64,000 nt of DNA. It comes from Lachnospiraceae bacterium (GTDB lineage: Bacteria; Bacillota; Clostridia; Lachnospirales; Lachnospiraceae). The number at the start of each line of letters is the position of its first letter. Position 1 is the stretch's first letter. The notes under the pieces are model-generated. The model had not been told where the DNA came from. It did not search any database and saw only the letters and a list, made by a program, of their open reading frames with translations. The stretch is taken from NCBI GenBank assembly GCA_017411305.1, contig JAFQQI010000052.1:186001-250000 (forward strand). Reading direction: 5' to 3'. Of the stretch, positions 34,383 to 42,839 are shown one piece after another. Position numbers and translations under genes: made by a program.

Positions 34383-34406
34383 TTATCCACAATGACACAA
34401 GTGTCA
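34383..34406. promoter_or_regulatory. DnaA-box-like 9-mer next to a TGACAC/GTGTCA dyad
   Basis: TTATCCACA (34383-34391) matches the DnaA box consensus. Directly after it, TGACAC-AA-GTGTCA (34393-34406) is a perfect dyad, loosely like CRP/FNR-family half-sites (TGTGA on the minus strand). It lies in the AT-rich 274-bp region between the oxidase gene start and the helicase gene end, otherwise featureless. Confidence 0.4.
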
Positions 34407-34446
34407 CATAATATGACTTGCCTATTATTTTCGACAAAACACGACG

Positions 34447-36903
34447 TCATTTTTTAAAATTTCCTTCATTTTCATTTTTATTCTGCAATTTTCGTCTTTC
34501 CCAAAATTCTCTCACAGCTTTATCTACATTCTGAAGGGTAATGCGCTCATAGTTCTCCCATTCACGGGGAAACATCCGAAGATAAGAAAGGCTTAGAAAC
34601 CGTTCATCCAGTAACACAATGATTCCCTCATCCTCCACGGTTCTTATCACTCGTCCTGCAGCCTGTAACACCTTATTCATCCCCGGGTACTTATAAGCAT
34701 AATCAAAACCGCCGTCATCCTGCTCTTCAAAATACCCTCGCAGAATCTCCCTTTCATTACATACCATGGGGAGTCCCGTTCCTACAATCAAGGCACCGAT
34801 TAAACTATCGTTTTTCAAATCAATCCCTTCACTAAAAATCCCTCCCAACACACAAAAGCCTAAAAGAGTTTTGTCTTTCTCCGGCACAAATTGCTTCAAA
34901 AACTCCTCTCGGGTCTGCTCATCCATATACTCTTCCTGTACCAAACACTTGATACCGGTGTCGTTTAAGAAATAGGTAAGGTAAGTCTGATAAACATTCT
35001 GAAGGAAAGCGTAAGAAGGAAAGAATGCCATATAGTTTCCCTTTTTGCACATCACTACCTTATGTAAATAAGAAGCAATATTGTAGTACTCCATATCAGA
35101 ACGTCTGCTGTATTTGCTGGTAACATCCGAAGCAATAAACAGTCCTTTCTGCTCCGGCAGGAAAACAGACTTGGCATATACCTCGTAATCCCCTTCCGAT
35201 GCACCGAGCAGCTTCTTATAATACTGAATCGGTAGTAAGGTTGCCGAAAACAAAATACTGCTGCGTCCCCGCATCATACAGTCCCTTAAATTACCGGAAG
35301 GATTCACGCAAAACAAACGCAGGGCAAAGCTGTCATCCGATTGTAACTGCGCATATATCACATAATTTTCATCCAGGCATTCATATATCATCAGAAAATG
35401 TGATACTTCAAAATAGAATTCCAATATATCCTTTTTAACCGGACTGTCATCATGATCCTCCAGATAAGCTTCTATCCCGGCAGCCAGACGCATCAAAGAC
35501 TTTCCGAAAGGCAGAATGTCACTATCCGAGAGAATCACACAATCCTCACACTGTCGTTTCAATTCCAGCAGCTCATGATTACACTTCTCCAGCTGCTTAT
35601 ACATTTTGGCATCATATTCCTTTACAATCTTCCGTAAGGCCAGAAAATCCTCCTTAATCAGAACTGCACTATACATTTCCCTGCCACGTTCTACCAGATT
35701 GTGCGCTTCATCAATCAAAAAAATATAGTCTTCCCTGACACCTTCGGTAAAGAAGCGCTTCAAATATACATGAGGGTCAAACAAGTAATTGTAATCACCG
35801 ATAACAGCATCCGCAAAAAGACTCATATCCAGGCACATCTCAAAGGGGCAGACCTGATGCTTCATGGCATATTTCTCAATATTTTCCCTGGAAAAATCGT
35901 CCTCTGCCATCAGAAGGTCATACATGGCATCATTTACCCTGTCAAAATGCCCCTTCGCATAAGGACAATACTCCGGATTGCATTCCGTCTCCTCCATAAA
36001 ACAAATCTTGTCCTTCGCTGTCAGTACTACTGACTTAAGCTTTAGCCCTTTGTCTCTCATAATTTGAAGCGTATCGTTTGCCACAGTTCTTGTAATTGTT
36101 TTGGCCGTCAGATAAAAAATCTTCCTGCAAAGTCCCTCCCCCATTGCTTTCACGGAAGGAAACAAGGTAGAAATTGTTTTTCCCACACCGGTGGGCGCTT
36201 CTACAAACAGCTTCTTACGATGATAAACCGTCTGATACACATAGGTTACCAACTCCTTTTGACCACTGCGATAGGAAAAAGGAAATGCCAGTTGCTTAAT
36301 AGAGTCCGTCCTGATTTCCTCCCACTGCACCTGAAAATCTGCCCATCTTCGATATTTCTCCATTACGCCTTCAAACCATTCTTCCAGCTCCCGGCTATCA
36401 AATTCATAATGAAAGTATCGAATTTCTTCCGTATCAATATTACAGTAAGTCATCCGCACACGAATATGTGCCAAATGATTCTGTTTACTATATATATATG
36501 CATAACACTTAGCCTGAGCCAAATGCACAGGCGCTGCTTCTTTCATTTTATGGATATCCCGGTAAGTTCCCTTAATCTCATCTATCGTAACTGTAACACT
36601 GTCTTTAAACGCAGGCAGCACATGATGTTCCGTAAGCTCCGGCGGCTGAGCAATATCCCCCACTGCATCAATCATAATGCCGTCTGCCCGCCCCTCGATT
36701 AATATAGTATACTTCTCCGTTTCCACCATATGCCGGAGTGTCACTTCAGCATGATAGTTAGCCCCCATTCTGCGTTGTATCATCCGGTGAATTCTACCGC
36801 CCTCTGCCATGGCATTGTCTGATACCGCTGCTCTTCTGTTGTCAATATTCCCGCTGCGAAGCACAAACTCCACCAGATTTCTTACCGATATTTGTATTTC
36901 CAT
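34447..36903 (-). CDS. XPD/DinG-like iron-sulfur DNA helicase with N-terminal RecB-type nuclease domain
   Basis: 818 residues. Residues 1-150 read as a PD-(D/E)XK nuclease of the RecB/Cas4 class: H39, D74 in EGRADG, E109-x-K111 in IDEIKG, and QxxxY at 130-134. The helicase part follows: Walker A EAPTGVGKTIS, four cysteines of an XPD-type iron-sulfur cluster (KICFMEETECNPEYCPYA then HQVCPFE), DEAH in LIDEAHNLVERG, and C-terminal motifs including QAAGRVIRTVED. It should translocate 5' to 3' on single-stranded DNA and could cut it. It probably functions in repair. It follows a terminator, so it must have its own promoter close to its start. Confidence 0.88.
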   Translation of the reverse strand: MEIQISVRNLVEFVLRSGNIDNRRAAVSDNAMAEGGRIHRMIQRRMGANYHAEVTLRHMVETEKYTILIEGRADGIMIDAVGDIAQPPELTEHHVLPAFKDSVTVTIDEIKGTYRDIHKMKEAAPVHLAQAKCYAYIYSKQNHLAHIRVRMTYCNIDTEEIRYFHYEFDSRELEEWFEGVMEKYRRWADFQVQWEEIRTDSIKQLAFPFSYRSGQKELVTYVYQTVYHRKKLFVEAPTGVGKTISTLFPSVKAMGEGLCRKIFYLTAKTITRTVANDTLQIMRDKGLKLKSVVLTAKDKICFMEETECNPEYCPYAKGHFDRVNDAMYDLLMAEDDFSRENIEKYAMKHQVCPFEMCLDMSLFADAVIGDYNYLFDPHVYLKRFFTEGVREDYIFLIDEAHNLVERGREMYSAVLIKEDFLALRKIVKEYDAKMYKQLEKCNHELLELKRQCEDCVILSDSDILPFGKSLMRLAAGIEAYLEDHDDSPVKKDILEFYFEVSHFLMIYECLDENYVIYAQLQSDDSFALRLFCVNPSGNLRDCMMRGRSSILFSATLLPIQYYKKLLGASEGDYEVYAKSVFLPEQKGLFIASDVTSKYSRRSDMEYYNIASYLHKVVMCKKGNYMAFFPSYAFLQNVYQTYLTYFLNDTGIKCLVQEEYMDEQTREEFLKQFVPEKDKTLLGFCVLGGIFSEGIDLKNDSLIGALIVGTGLPMVCNEREILRGYFEEQDDGGFDYAYKYPGMNKVLQAAGRVIRTVEDEGIIVLLDERFLSLSYLRMFPREWENYERITLQNVDKAVREFWERRKLQNKNENEGNFKK

Positions 36904-36922
36904 TCTTTTCCTCTCTCTATAG

Positions 36923-36965
36923 AAAAACTCCCTATTAAGATAGTACGCTATCTTTAATAGGGAGT
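36923..36965 (-). terminator. Terminator of the HPr/Crh-like gene
   Basis: On the minus strand, long arms (36948-36965 with 36927-36943) surround a four-base loop and are followed by TTTTTC. Confidence 0.88.
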
Positions 36966-36990
36966 CAATCAGGGGTTACATATTCACTTG

Positions 36991-37218
36991 TTAGCAAGCC
37001 ACTGCAAAACGATTCAAGTATTCATCAAATGCCGCATCATATCCATAGCAGGTAACTGTCAGTACCTGTTTAAAATCCAATCCGAGTACACCTACAATGG
37101 ATTTGGCATCCAACACGTAGCTGTTGTAGGAAATGTCAATATCGAAATCACACTTACAGGCCTCATCTACAAAGCCCTTTACTTCGTCCGGTCGCAACCT
37201 GATTTTTCTAGTCATCAT
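36991..37218 (-). CDS. HPr/Crh-like protein lacking the phosphorylatable histidine
   Basis: 75 residues from ATG at 37218 (AGAAGGTG ribosome site before it); the frame further upstream is ignored. The fold and length fit HPr: beta-alpha-beta with DAKSIVGVLGLD matching the regulatory Ser46 segment (AKSIMGV in HPr). The active-site region of HPr, GLHARPAA, is replaced here by IRLRPDEV, with no histidine. It cannot carry PTS phosphate on His15 but could be phosphorylated on Ser by HPr kinase. That is the property of Bacillus Crh, a CcpA co-effector. An alternative is a simple HPr-fold protein of other function. It is a single gene with its own terminator. Confidence 0.72.
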   Translation of the reverse strand: MMTRKIRLRPDEVKGFVDEACKCDFDIDISYNSYVLDAKSIVGVLGLDFKQVLTVTCYGYDAAFDEYLNRFAVAC

Positions 37219-37240
37219 ACGCTCACCTTCTACCTTTCTT

Positions 37241-37270
37241 ATACCTTCTAAGGTATGAAAAAAACGTTTT
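37241..37270. promoter_or_regulatory. Operator-like palindromes upstream of the HPr/Crh-like gene
   Basis: A 16-bp dyad ATACCTT-CT-AAGGTAT (37241-37256) is followed by AAAACGTTTT (37261-37270), a core shared with LacI/CcpA-type sites. Both lie within 55 bp of the start codon. Confidence 0.45.
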
Positions 37271-37411
37271 CTTGTGCTTTTAGAAAGATTACCACTCCGC
37301 AAAAGTTTTGTAAAGCGTGGTTTTTCATAGATTTTCACAAATTAAAAATTCAAATTTGTATATTATTACCAATAAAATACGTCATCATCCGGCTATAAAA
37401 GATACCTGAAA

Positions 37412-38188
37412 TTATTTATTCATAAGAAATTCCGTCATGTATTTCCGATATCTGATAGGCAACATATTCCGTTGCAGCAAAAGGTTTTCACGTTCCCGTA
37501 TGGCTATGGAACGAAAAAAGCTGTAAAACAATTCACTATAGTGCTCCTCTCCCTGAGAGCACCGTAATCTATCCTCGGGAAATTCGCCCCCTCCGGAATA
37601 TAAATACCAGTCACCCTTAGCCGGATGTATGGCATATATATTCCGCTTTTCATCATGGATGATAAAATTTTCAAGAGGTAATCTGTCTGCAAAGTGAGGC
37701 ATAATAAACGTAATGATATTATTTTTCGGTCCGATTACAGAATAAAGAATCTCATTCTCCAGCTCCTGAAACCTTACAAACTCCACATGAAAATGCGCTT
37801 CATGTGCCACAAATCTGGCAAGCTCAAATACCCTATACACATACGGATTTGCAAGATTGCCCATGACCTCCATGGGATTTTTCATGGAAAGTCCTGCCAC
37901 TATCGTTTTGTATACTGCTTCCGCTTTGTCTGTTTCCGGTGATGCCATGGCACGGCAAAGTGACAAATAGGCTTCCTGACCAAATCTTCTGACAACTGTT
38001 TTTGCCACCTTGGCAGCCTTTACCTCATCGACAGGGCACTCACGATATACTGCAAACAGGCGCAGATTTTCATCCTCTCCCAAGCATAAATGAATCTGTT
38101 CATGAGGCATTTTCATTAGGTAAGCATCGTATACACCACTGAATATCCCTTCCAGTGAGTCCTCACATATTAAATAGTATTCTTCCAT
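37412..38188 (-). CDS. TIGR03915-family putative DNA repair protein
   Basis: 258 residues. It begins MEEYYLICEDSLEGIFSGVYDAY and has a helical middle with NPYVYRVFELARFVAHEAHFHVEFVRF. These match the TIGR03915 family, which is always encoded next to the TIGR03916 radical SAM protein and is predicted to act in DNA repair or modification. The C-terminal part contains uracil-DNA-glycosylase-unrelated sequence that I do not recognise. The start is set by GGAGG within the end of the upstream gene, with only one base between that stop and this ATG. Confidence 0.85.
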   Translation of the reverse strand: MEEYYLICEDSLEGIFSGVYDAYLMKMPHEQIHLCLGEDENLRLFAVYRECPVDEVKAAKVAKTVVRRFGQEAYLSLCRAMASPETDKAEAVYKTIVAGLSMKNPMEVMGNLANPYVYRVFELARFVAHEAHFHVEFVRFQELENEILYSVIGPKNNIITFIMPHFADRLPLENFIIHDEKRNIYAIHPAKGDWYLYSGGGEFPEDRLRCSQGEEHYSELFYSFFRSIAIRERENLLLQRNMLPIRYRKYMTEFLMNK

Positions 38189-38189
38189 T

Positions 38190-39611
38190 TCAGCCTCCCG
38201 CTGCCTGCTTCCACTCATATACCATATTGTCGTCAAACAGGGACAATTGCCTGTAAGTCATACCATCCCTATCAAAAGGAAGTTTTTCTTTCACGGAAAT
38301 CAAGTTCCGGGTAATATAGTCTTCTTCTATTTTGGTATTGTACATCATACGTCCGTTGCAGGTAATGAAATAAAGGGCACGCTTCAAAACCACACCTATT
38401 TTTTTCAAATCCTCAAAGCTGAGATTTCCGTTTCTTCTGGCACGCACAATTCTTTGGGCACTTTTGACTCCGATTCCCGGTACTCTCAAAATAGTTTGAT
38501 AATCTGCTCTGTTTACTTCTACCGGAAACTGCTCCAGATGCCGGAGTGCCCAATCCGCCTTGGGATCTAAAAGCACATTAAAATTCGGTTTCTCTTCACT
38601 TAAAAGCTCTCCTGCTTCAAATCCGTAGAACCGGAGCAGCCAGTCTGCCTGATATAACCTATGCTCCCGAAGAAGAGGCGGTCCTCCCGGCAAAGCTGGC
38701 AGTTCACTATCCTCATTCACATTTACAAATGCAGAATAATACACTCTCTTCAAATCAAATTTCTTGTACAGATTCTCCGCCACCATCATCAGGTGATAAT
38801 CGCTCTCCGGGGTGGCACCTACTATCATCTGGGTTGACTGACCGGCAGGCACAAAAGAAGACGCATGTTTATAAACAACAATTTCTTCCTTATTTTGTTC
38901 AATGCCCTGCTGAATCTGTCTCATGGGAGCCAAAATATTTTTGCGGTGCTTATTGGGGGCTAAGGTTTTTAGTCCCTCTGCCGTAGGCAGCTCCAAATTC
39001 ACACTCATCCTATCTGCCAAAAGCCCCAGCCTCTGAATTAAAAGCGGATCTGCTCCGGGAATGGCTTTCACATGAATATATCCTTGAAACCGGTACAAAG
39101 TCCGTAACTTATATACCGCTTCATAAATCAGCTCCATGGTATAAGTCGGACTATGAATAATACCGGAGCTCAAAAACAAGCCTTCTATATAATTTCTCCG
39201 GTAAAATTGTATGGTCAGTTCACAAATCTCATCCGGTGTAAAAGAAGCCCGTGGCACATCATTGGAGCGCCTGTTAATACAATACTTACAATCATATATA
39301 CATTCATTGGTAAACAAAATTTTCAACAGGGAAATGCATCTGCCGTCAGAACTGAAGCTATGGCAAATTCCGGCAGCGGAGGTATTTCCGATTCCTGTTC
39401 CGTCCCCTTTTCGTCCCACGCCACTGGAGGAACAGGATACATCATACTTCGCTGCATCCGACAAAATCTCCAATTTCCTTTGCAAGGTCATTTTGTCTGT
39501 TTGACCTTTGCAGTCAACAATATATGGCTTTTGTATCGTAGAAGGAGAGGTTCCCGGCACCACTGTCAGGTGCTGCATTTCCTTCTGTATTCCTGTCACT
39601 TGCTTTAACAT
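38190..39611 (-). CDS. Radical SAM protein, putative DNA modification/repair (TIGR03916)
   Basis: About 473 residues. The radical SAM cluster is TNECIYDCKYCINRRS (CxxxCxxC). A C-terminal helix-hairpin-helix, ILRVPGIGVKSAQRIVRARR, should bind DNA. The conserved opening MTLQRKLEILSDAAKYDVSCSSSG begins at residue 41 here, so a start at 39491 is also possible. 39611 is chosen because AGGAAAG lies five bases upstream. A GTG at 39632 has no ribosome site. It is coupled to the TIGR03915 gene. The pair is thought to repair or modify a base, with chemistry not established. Confidence 0.88.
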   Translation of the reverse strand: MLKQVTGIQKEMQHLTVVPGTSPSTIQKPYIVDCKGQTDKMTLQRKLEILSDAAKYDVSCSSSGVGRKGDGTGIGNTSAAGICHSFSSDGRCISLLKILFTNECIYDCKYCINRRSNDVPRASFTPDEICELTIQFYRRNYIEGLFLSSGIIHSPTYTMELIYEAVYKLRTLYRFQGYIHVKAIPGADPLLIQRLGLLADRMSVNLELPTAEGLKTLAPNKHRKNILAPMRQIQQGIEQNKEEIVVYKHASSFVPAGQSTQMIVGATPESDYHLMMVAENLYKKFDLKRVYYSAFVNVNEDSELPALPGGPPLLREHRLYQADWLLRFYGFEAGELLSEEKPNFNVLLDPKADWALRHLEQFPVEVNRADYQTILRVPGIGVKSAQRIVRARRNGNLSFEDLKKIGVVLKRALYFITCNGRMMYNTKIEEDYITRNLISVKEKLPFDRDGMTYRQLSLFDDNMVYEWKQAAGG

Positions 39612-39638
39612 ATCTTTCCTGTACGCTTTCACATTCTT

Positions 39639-40985
39639 TTATCTTTTCTTATCATTTGCTTCCCTTAAGACCTTTTTCTGCTGAATAATATCCGCAAGCC
39701 TCTTAGAAATTTGTGCTTCCTGTCCCTGCATGGTAGGTTCATAATAACGTTTGCCTGCTAAGGAGTCCGGCAGGCACTGCATGTCAGTAATCTTATTTTC
39801 AGTATCGTGTGCATATTGATAGCCTTCTCCGTAGTGAAGACTTTGCATCAGTTCTGTCACTCCGTTACGGATTTGTAACGGTACCGGTTCAGTCAACATA
39901 CTGCGTGCATCTTCTCTGGCTTTTCCATAGCCCACATACAACGCATTGGACTTAGGAGCCATAGAAAGATATACAACGGCATGCGTCAGATTCACATCGC
40001 ACTCCGGCATACCGTTAAAATGACTTGCCTGATATGCTGCAACTGCTATTTGTAATGCCTGCGGATCAGCCATTCCGATATCCTCACTGGCAAACCGCAC
40101 CAGACGTCTTGCCACATAAAGCGGATCCTCTCCGGCCTCCAGCATACGGGCAAGCCAGTAAACTGCAGCATCCGGGTCACTGTTGCGCATAGACTTATGT
40201 AATGCGGATATCAGATTGTAATGCTCTTCTCCTGCCCTGTCATAAAGCAGCATCTTCTTACCGGTGCACTGCTCCAGCAGCTCTTCAAGTACTGTTATGG
40301 AACCGTCCGGTTCAATCCTGCCGTTTAATACAGCCATATCCAATGTGTTTAAAGCTGTTCTTGCATCTCCGTTGGCAAAAACTGCAATAGCATCGATAAT
40401 TCTTTCATCAATATGTATCTTTTGGTTGCCTAACCCCTTAGCGTCTGTTAACGCTCTTTCTATCAGCTTCTTCATATCTGATGTATTCAGCGCCTGCAAC
40501 ACAAACACTTTGCATCTGGACAATAGAGCAGAATTAATTTCAAAGGAAGGATTCTCCGTGGTAGCTCCAATTAAAATAATGCTTCCTTTCTCTACATAGG
40601 GTAAAAAGGCATCCTGTTGCGCCTTATTAAAACGATGGATTTCATCAACAAATACAATGGTCTTAAGTCCCACCATCCTGTCGTTTTCTGCCTGTTTCAT
40701 CACATCCTTAATTTCCTTGATGCCACTGGTTACTGCACTGAAATCAATAAAAGAAGACTTTGTTTTCCGGGCAATAATCCTGGCAAGGGTAGTCTTGCCT
40801 ACGCCCGGCGGTCCCCAAAATATCATCGAGCTGATACTATCCTTATCCAGCATGTTACGAAGCACTTTCCCTTCGCCTACCAGATGCTCCTGACCGATAT
40901 ATTCCTCCAAAACTTCCGGGCGCAATCTGCTGGCCAGAGGTGCATTTCTGTTTATTCCTTCTGAAAAAAGTGATAGTTGTTCCAT
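39639..40985 (-). CDS. rarA: Replication-associated recombination protein A (RarA/MgsA), AAA+ ATPase
   Basis: 448 residues. ASRLRPEVLEEYIGQEHLVGEGK leads into Walker A FWGPPGVGKTTLARI, Walker B VFVDEIHRFNKAQQD and a sensor motif GATTENPSFEINSALLSRC. The C-terminal MgsA domain has YLARMLEAGEDPLYVARRLVRFASEDIGMADPQAL. RarA is a tetrameric ATPase acting at stalled replication forks. The start at 40985 follows GGAGGGC, and an upstream ATG at 41087 lacks a site. The next gene toward 3' is the TIGR03916 radical SAM protein, giving a genome-maintenance cluster with the helicase. Confidence 0.95.
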   Translation of the reverse strand: MEQLSLFSEGINRNAPLASRLRPEVLEEYIGQEHLVGEGKVLRNMLDKDSISSMIFWGPPGVGKTTLARIIARKTKSSFIDFSAVTSGIKEIKDVMKQAENDRMVGLKTIVFVDEIHRFNKAQQDAFLPYVEKGSIILIGATTENPSFEINSALLSRCKVFVLQALNTSDMKKLIERALTDAKGLGNQKIHIDERIIDAIAVFANGDARTALNTLDMAVLNGRIEPDGSITVLEELLEQCTGKKMLLYDRAGEEHYNLISALHKSMRNSDPDAAVYWLARMLEAGEDPLYVARRLVRFASEDIGMADPQALQIAVAAYQASHFNGMPECDVNLTHAVVYLSMAPKSNALYVGYGKAREDARSMLTEPVPLQIRNGVTELMQSLHYGEGYQYAHDTENKITDMQCLPDSLAGKRYYEPTMQGQEAQISKRLADIIQQKKVLREANDKKR

Positions 40986-41196
40986 TTCTGCCCTCCAAAA
41001 GTCAAGAACGTTTGTTTGTTTAATCATATCATAAACTTCTACGCAAACCAACATTTTTTCGAACAGTTGTTCTTTCTCCGTATCCATGACATTACTACAA
41101 GTATTCCGTTAAAATTCGAAGAGAAATTTGATGAAAGATTTGAATTACCTCTGTAAATATGTTATATTCTTCTATGTTAGAAATGAGGGTGATTAT

Positions 41197-41913
41197 ATGC
41201 CAAGATTTTGTTTTGTAATTATTGTATCCTTGCCCATTATTATTTTCTACATGCTGAAAGTGGGCTATATTGAGCATCACGCAAAGGATTATACCGAAGC
41301 GGACCGTTATCATGTGGCGAAAAAAGCCATTTCCGTGATGCAGCGGAACGGCTTTATTCATACTGACGTATACGGTACAGAGCATCTGCCCAAAACAGGC
41401 GGTTATATCATGTATCCCAATCATCAGGGCAAATATGACGCACTGGGAATCATATCCGTTCATGATACTCCATGTACGGTTGTCATGGATAAGAAGCGTG
41501 CCTCACTTCCCATTGCAGACCAGTTCATCACACTGTTGCAGGGAAGCCGGCTTGACAAGACCGATATGAAAAGCCAGCTCAAAACCATGGCGGGCATTAC
41601 TTCCCAGGTAAAATCCGGTCGCAGATACATAATTTTCCCGGAGGGCGGTTATCATCATAACCGCAATGATGTAAAGGAATTTCTTCCCGGCTCCTTTAAA
41701 TGTGCGATTAAATCCCAAAGTCCCATTGTACCGGTGGCTTTAATTGATTCCTATAAACCGTTCGAACTTAATTCCCTAAAACCGGTTACTACTCAGGTTC
41801 ATTTTTTGGAACCGATTTATTATGAAGAATATAAAGAAATGACTACCAAAGAAATTGCCGAGTTAACGAAAAGTAAAATCGTTGCTCAAATACAAAAAGT
41901 GTGTGAAGCCTAA
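41197..41913 (+). CDS. 1-acyl-sn-glycerol-3-phosphate acyltransferase family protein (PlsC-like)
   Basis: 238 residues. An N-terminal membrane helix (RFCFVIIVSLPIIIFYML) is followed by the acyltransferase motifs: block I NHQGKYD (NHxxxxD), block III FPEGG and block IV VPVALID. It should transfer an acyl chain to lysophosphatidate or a related lysophospholipid at the membrane. The ATG at 41197 follows GAGGGTG. It is divergent from rarA and convergent with the CPBP gene. Confidence 0.88.
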   Translation: MPRFCFVIIVSLPIIIFYMLKVGYIEHHAKDYTEADRYHVAKKAISVMQRNGFIHTDVYGTEHLPKTGGYIMYPNHQGKYDALGIISVHDTPCTVVMDKKRASLPIADQFITLLQGSRLDKTDMKSQLKTMAGITSQVKSGRRYIIFPEGGYHHNRNDVKEFLPGSFKCAIKSQSPIVPVALIDSYKPFELNSLKPVTTQVHFLEPIYYEEYKEMTTKEIAELTKSKIVAQIQKVCEA

Positions 41914-41931
41914 TGTTTCACACACTTTTTT
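41894..41931. terminator. Terminator overlapping the acyltransferase stop codon
   Basis: Arms AAAAAGTGTGTGAA and TTTCACACACTTTTTT. The stop codon lies in the loop. It works in both directions for the convergent CPBP gene. Confidence 0.88.
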
Positions 41932-41936
41932 CTTAC

Positions 41937-42830
41937 TTATGGTTCTGTAAGTTTATATTCACGTCTGATATACAAAAACAAAACTACCGCTATTAAAAGT
42001 GCTGCTGCTGCCATAATCCATGCCACAGACGGTGACAGTCCGCTCATACGGTTTTGATAGCCAAGGGCATATACACTGATATTGGCCATGCTGTGAAATA
42101 AAACCGGAATCTCAAATCCGCCTATGATTTCATACAGATACGCGATGACAATTCCCAGCATAGTTCCGTATACGGCCTGCACGATATTCCCGTGATAACA
42201 ACCGAACAAAAGCGCCGATAATCCAATAGCCACTCTTGTGGAGAAGCACCGCTTCATTCTGTTATACAAAAGCCCGCGAAACACCGCTTCCTCCGCAAAG
42301 GGAGATACCACACCATAAAGAAGTAACCCCATTACAAACTGTACTCCGTACTGCTGCCGGTAAACTGCATCAAAGCTTTCGGAGCTTTGCACAAAACCAA
42401 TCTGTGTCAGTACCAAGTTCAACCCAATTGCCAGGCTAAAGGAAATTCCCAAAACCATAGCGTATTTTGTGGCCGTCCCTGCAATATCACCGGGTTTTTC
42501 GGTGTTACTTTTCTGCTTAAAAACAGTTTCTTCCTCTCCTCTGAGCTCGTTACCGATTGCCGGCCAAATTACTGCCGTTCCGATCAAAATGACTGCTCCG
42601 TTAATGATGCCGCGAAGCGTATCCGCATGCTTTGACACAAAAGCTACTGCCTGTTCATTGCCGCTTCGCACCACATAATCCATGCTTGCCCACAAAAGCA
42701 GTTCTGCTGCATCATGAATACAAAAGTAAAACAATAACGGTAGCAGCATATAGGCACTTTTTTTCAGGGAGGGCCATAGCCTTAGTGTTTCCTTATCCCA
42801 TCTGTAAATCATTGATTTCCAAAATGTCAT
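41937..42830 (-). CDS. CPBP family intramembrane glutamic endopeptidase
   Basis: 297 residues with about eight hydrophobic segments. The Abi/CPBP signature is present: motif 1 EEAVFRGLLYNRM, motif 2 FGCYHGN and motif 3 HSMANISVYALG. Members are membrane proteases of the CAAX-processing superfamily, linked in some bacteria to bacteriocin immunity. No bacteriocin gene is adjacent. It is followed by nothing on its strand but the bidirectional terminator, and comes 9 bp after the HAD gene. Confidence 0.9.
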   Translation of the reverse strand: MTFWKSMIYRWDKETLRLWPSLKKSAYMLLPLLFYFCIHDAAELLLWASMDYVVRSGNEQAVAFVSKHADTLRGIINGAVILIGTAVIWPAIGNELRGEEETVFKQKSNTEKPGDIAGTATKYAMVLGISFSLAIGLNLVLTQIGFVQSSESFDAVYRQQYGVQFVMGLLLYGVVSPFAEEAVFRGLLYNRMKRCFSTRVAIGLSALLFGCYHGNIVQAVYGTMLGIVIAYLYEIIGGFEIPVLFHSMANISVYALGYQNRMSGLSPSVAWIMAAAALLIAVVLFLYIRREYKLTEP

Positions 42831-42839
42831 GATTCTCTC

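Noticed and set aside
41095-41463. 122-residue minus-strand ORF between rarA and the acyltransferase
   Set aside because: Antisense to the acyltransferase gene, whose motifs NHQGKYD and FPEGG fix the true frame; no ribosome site.
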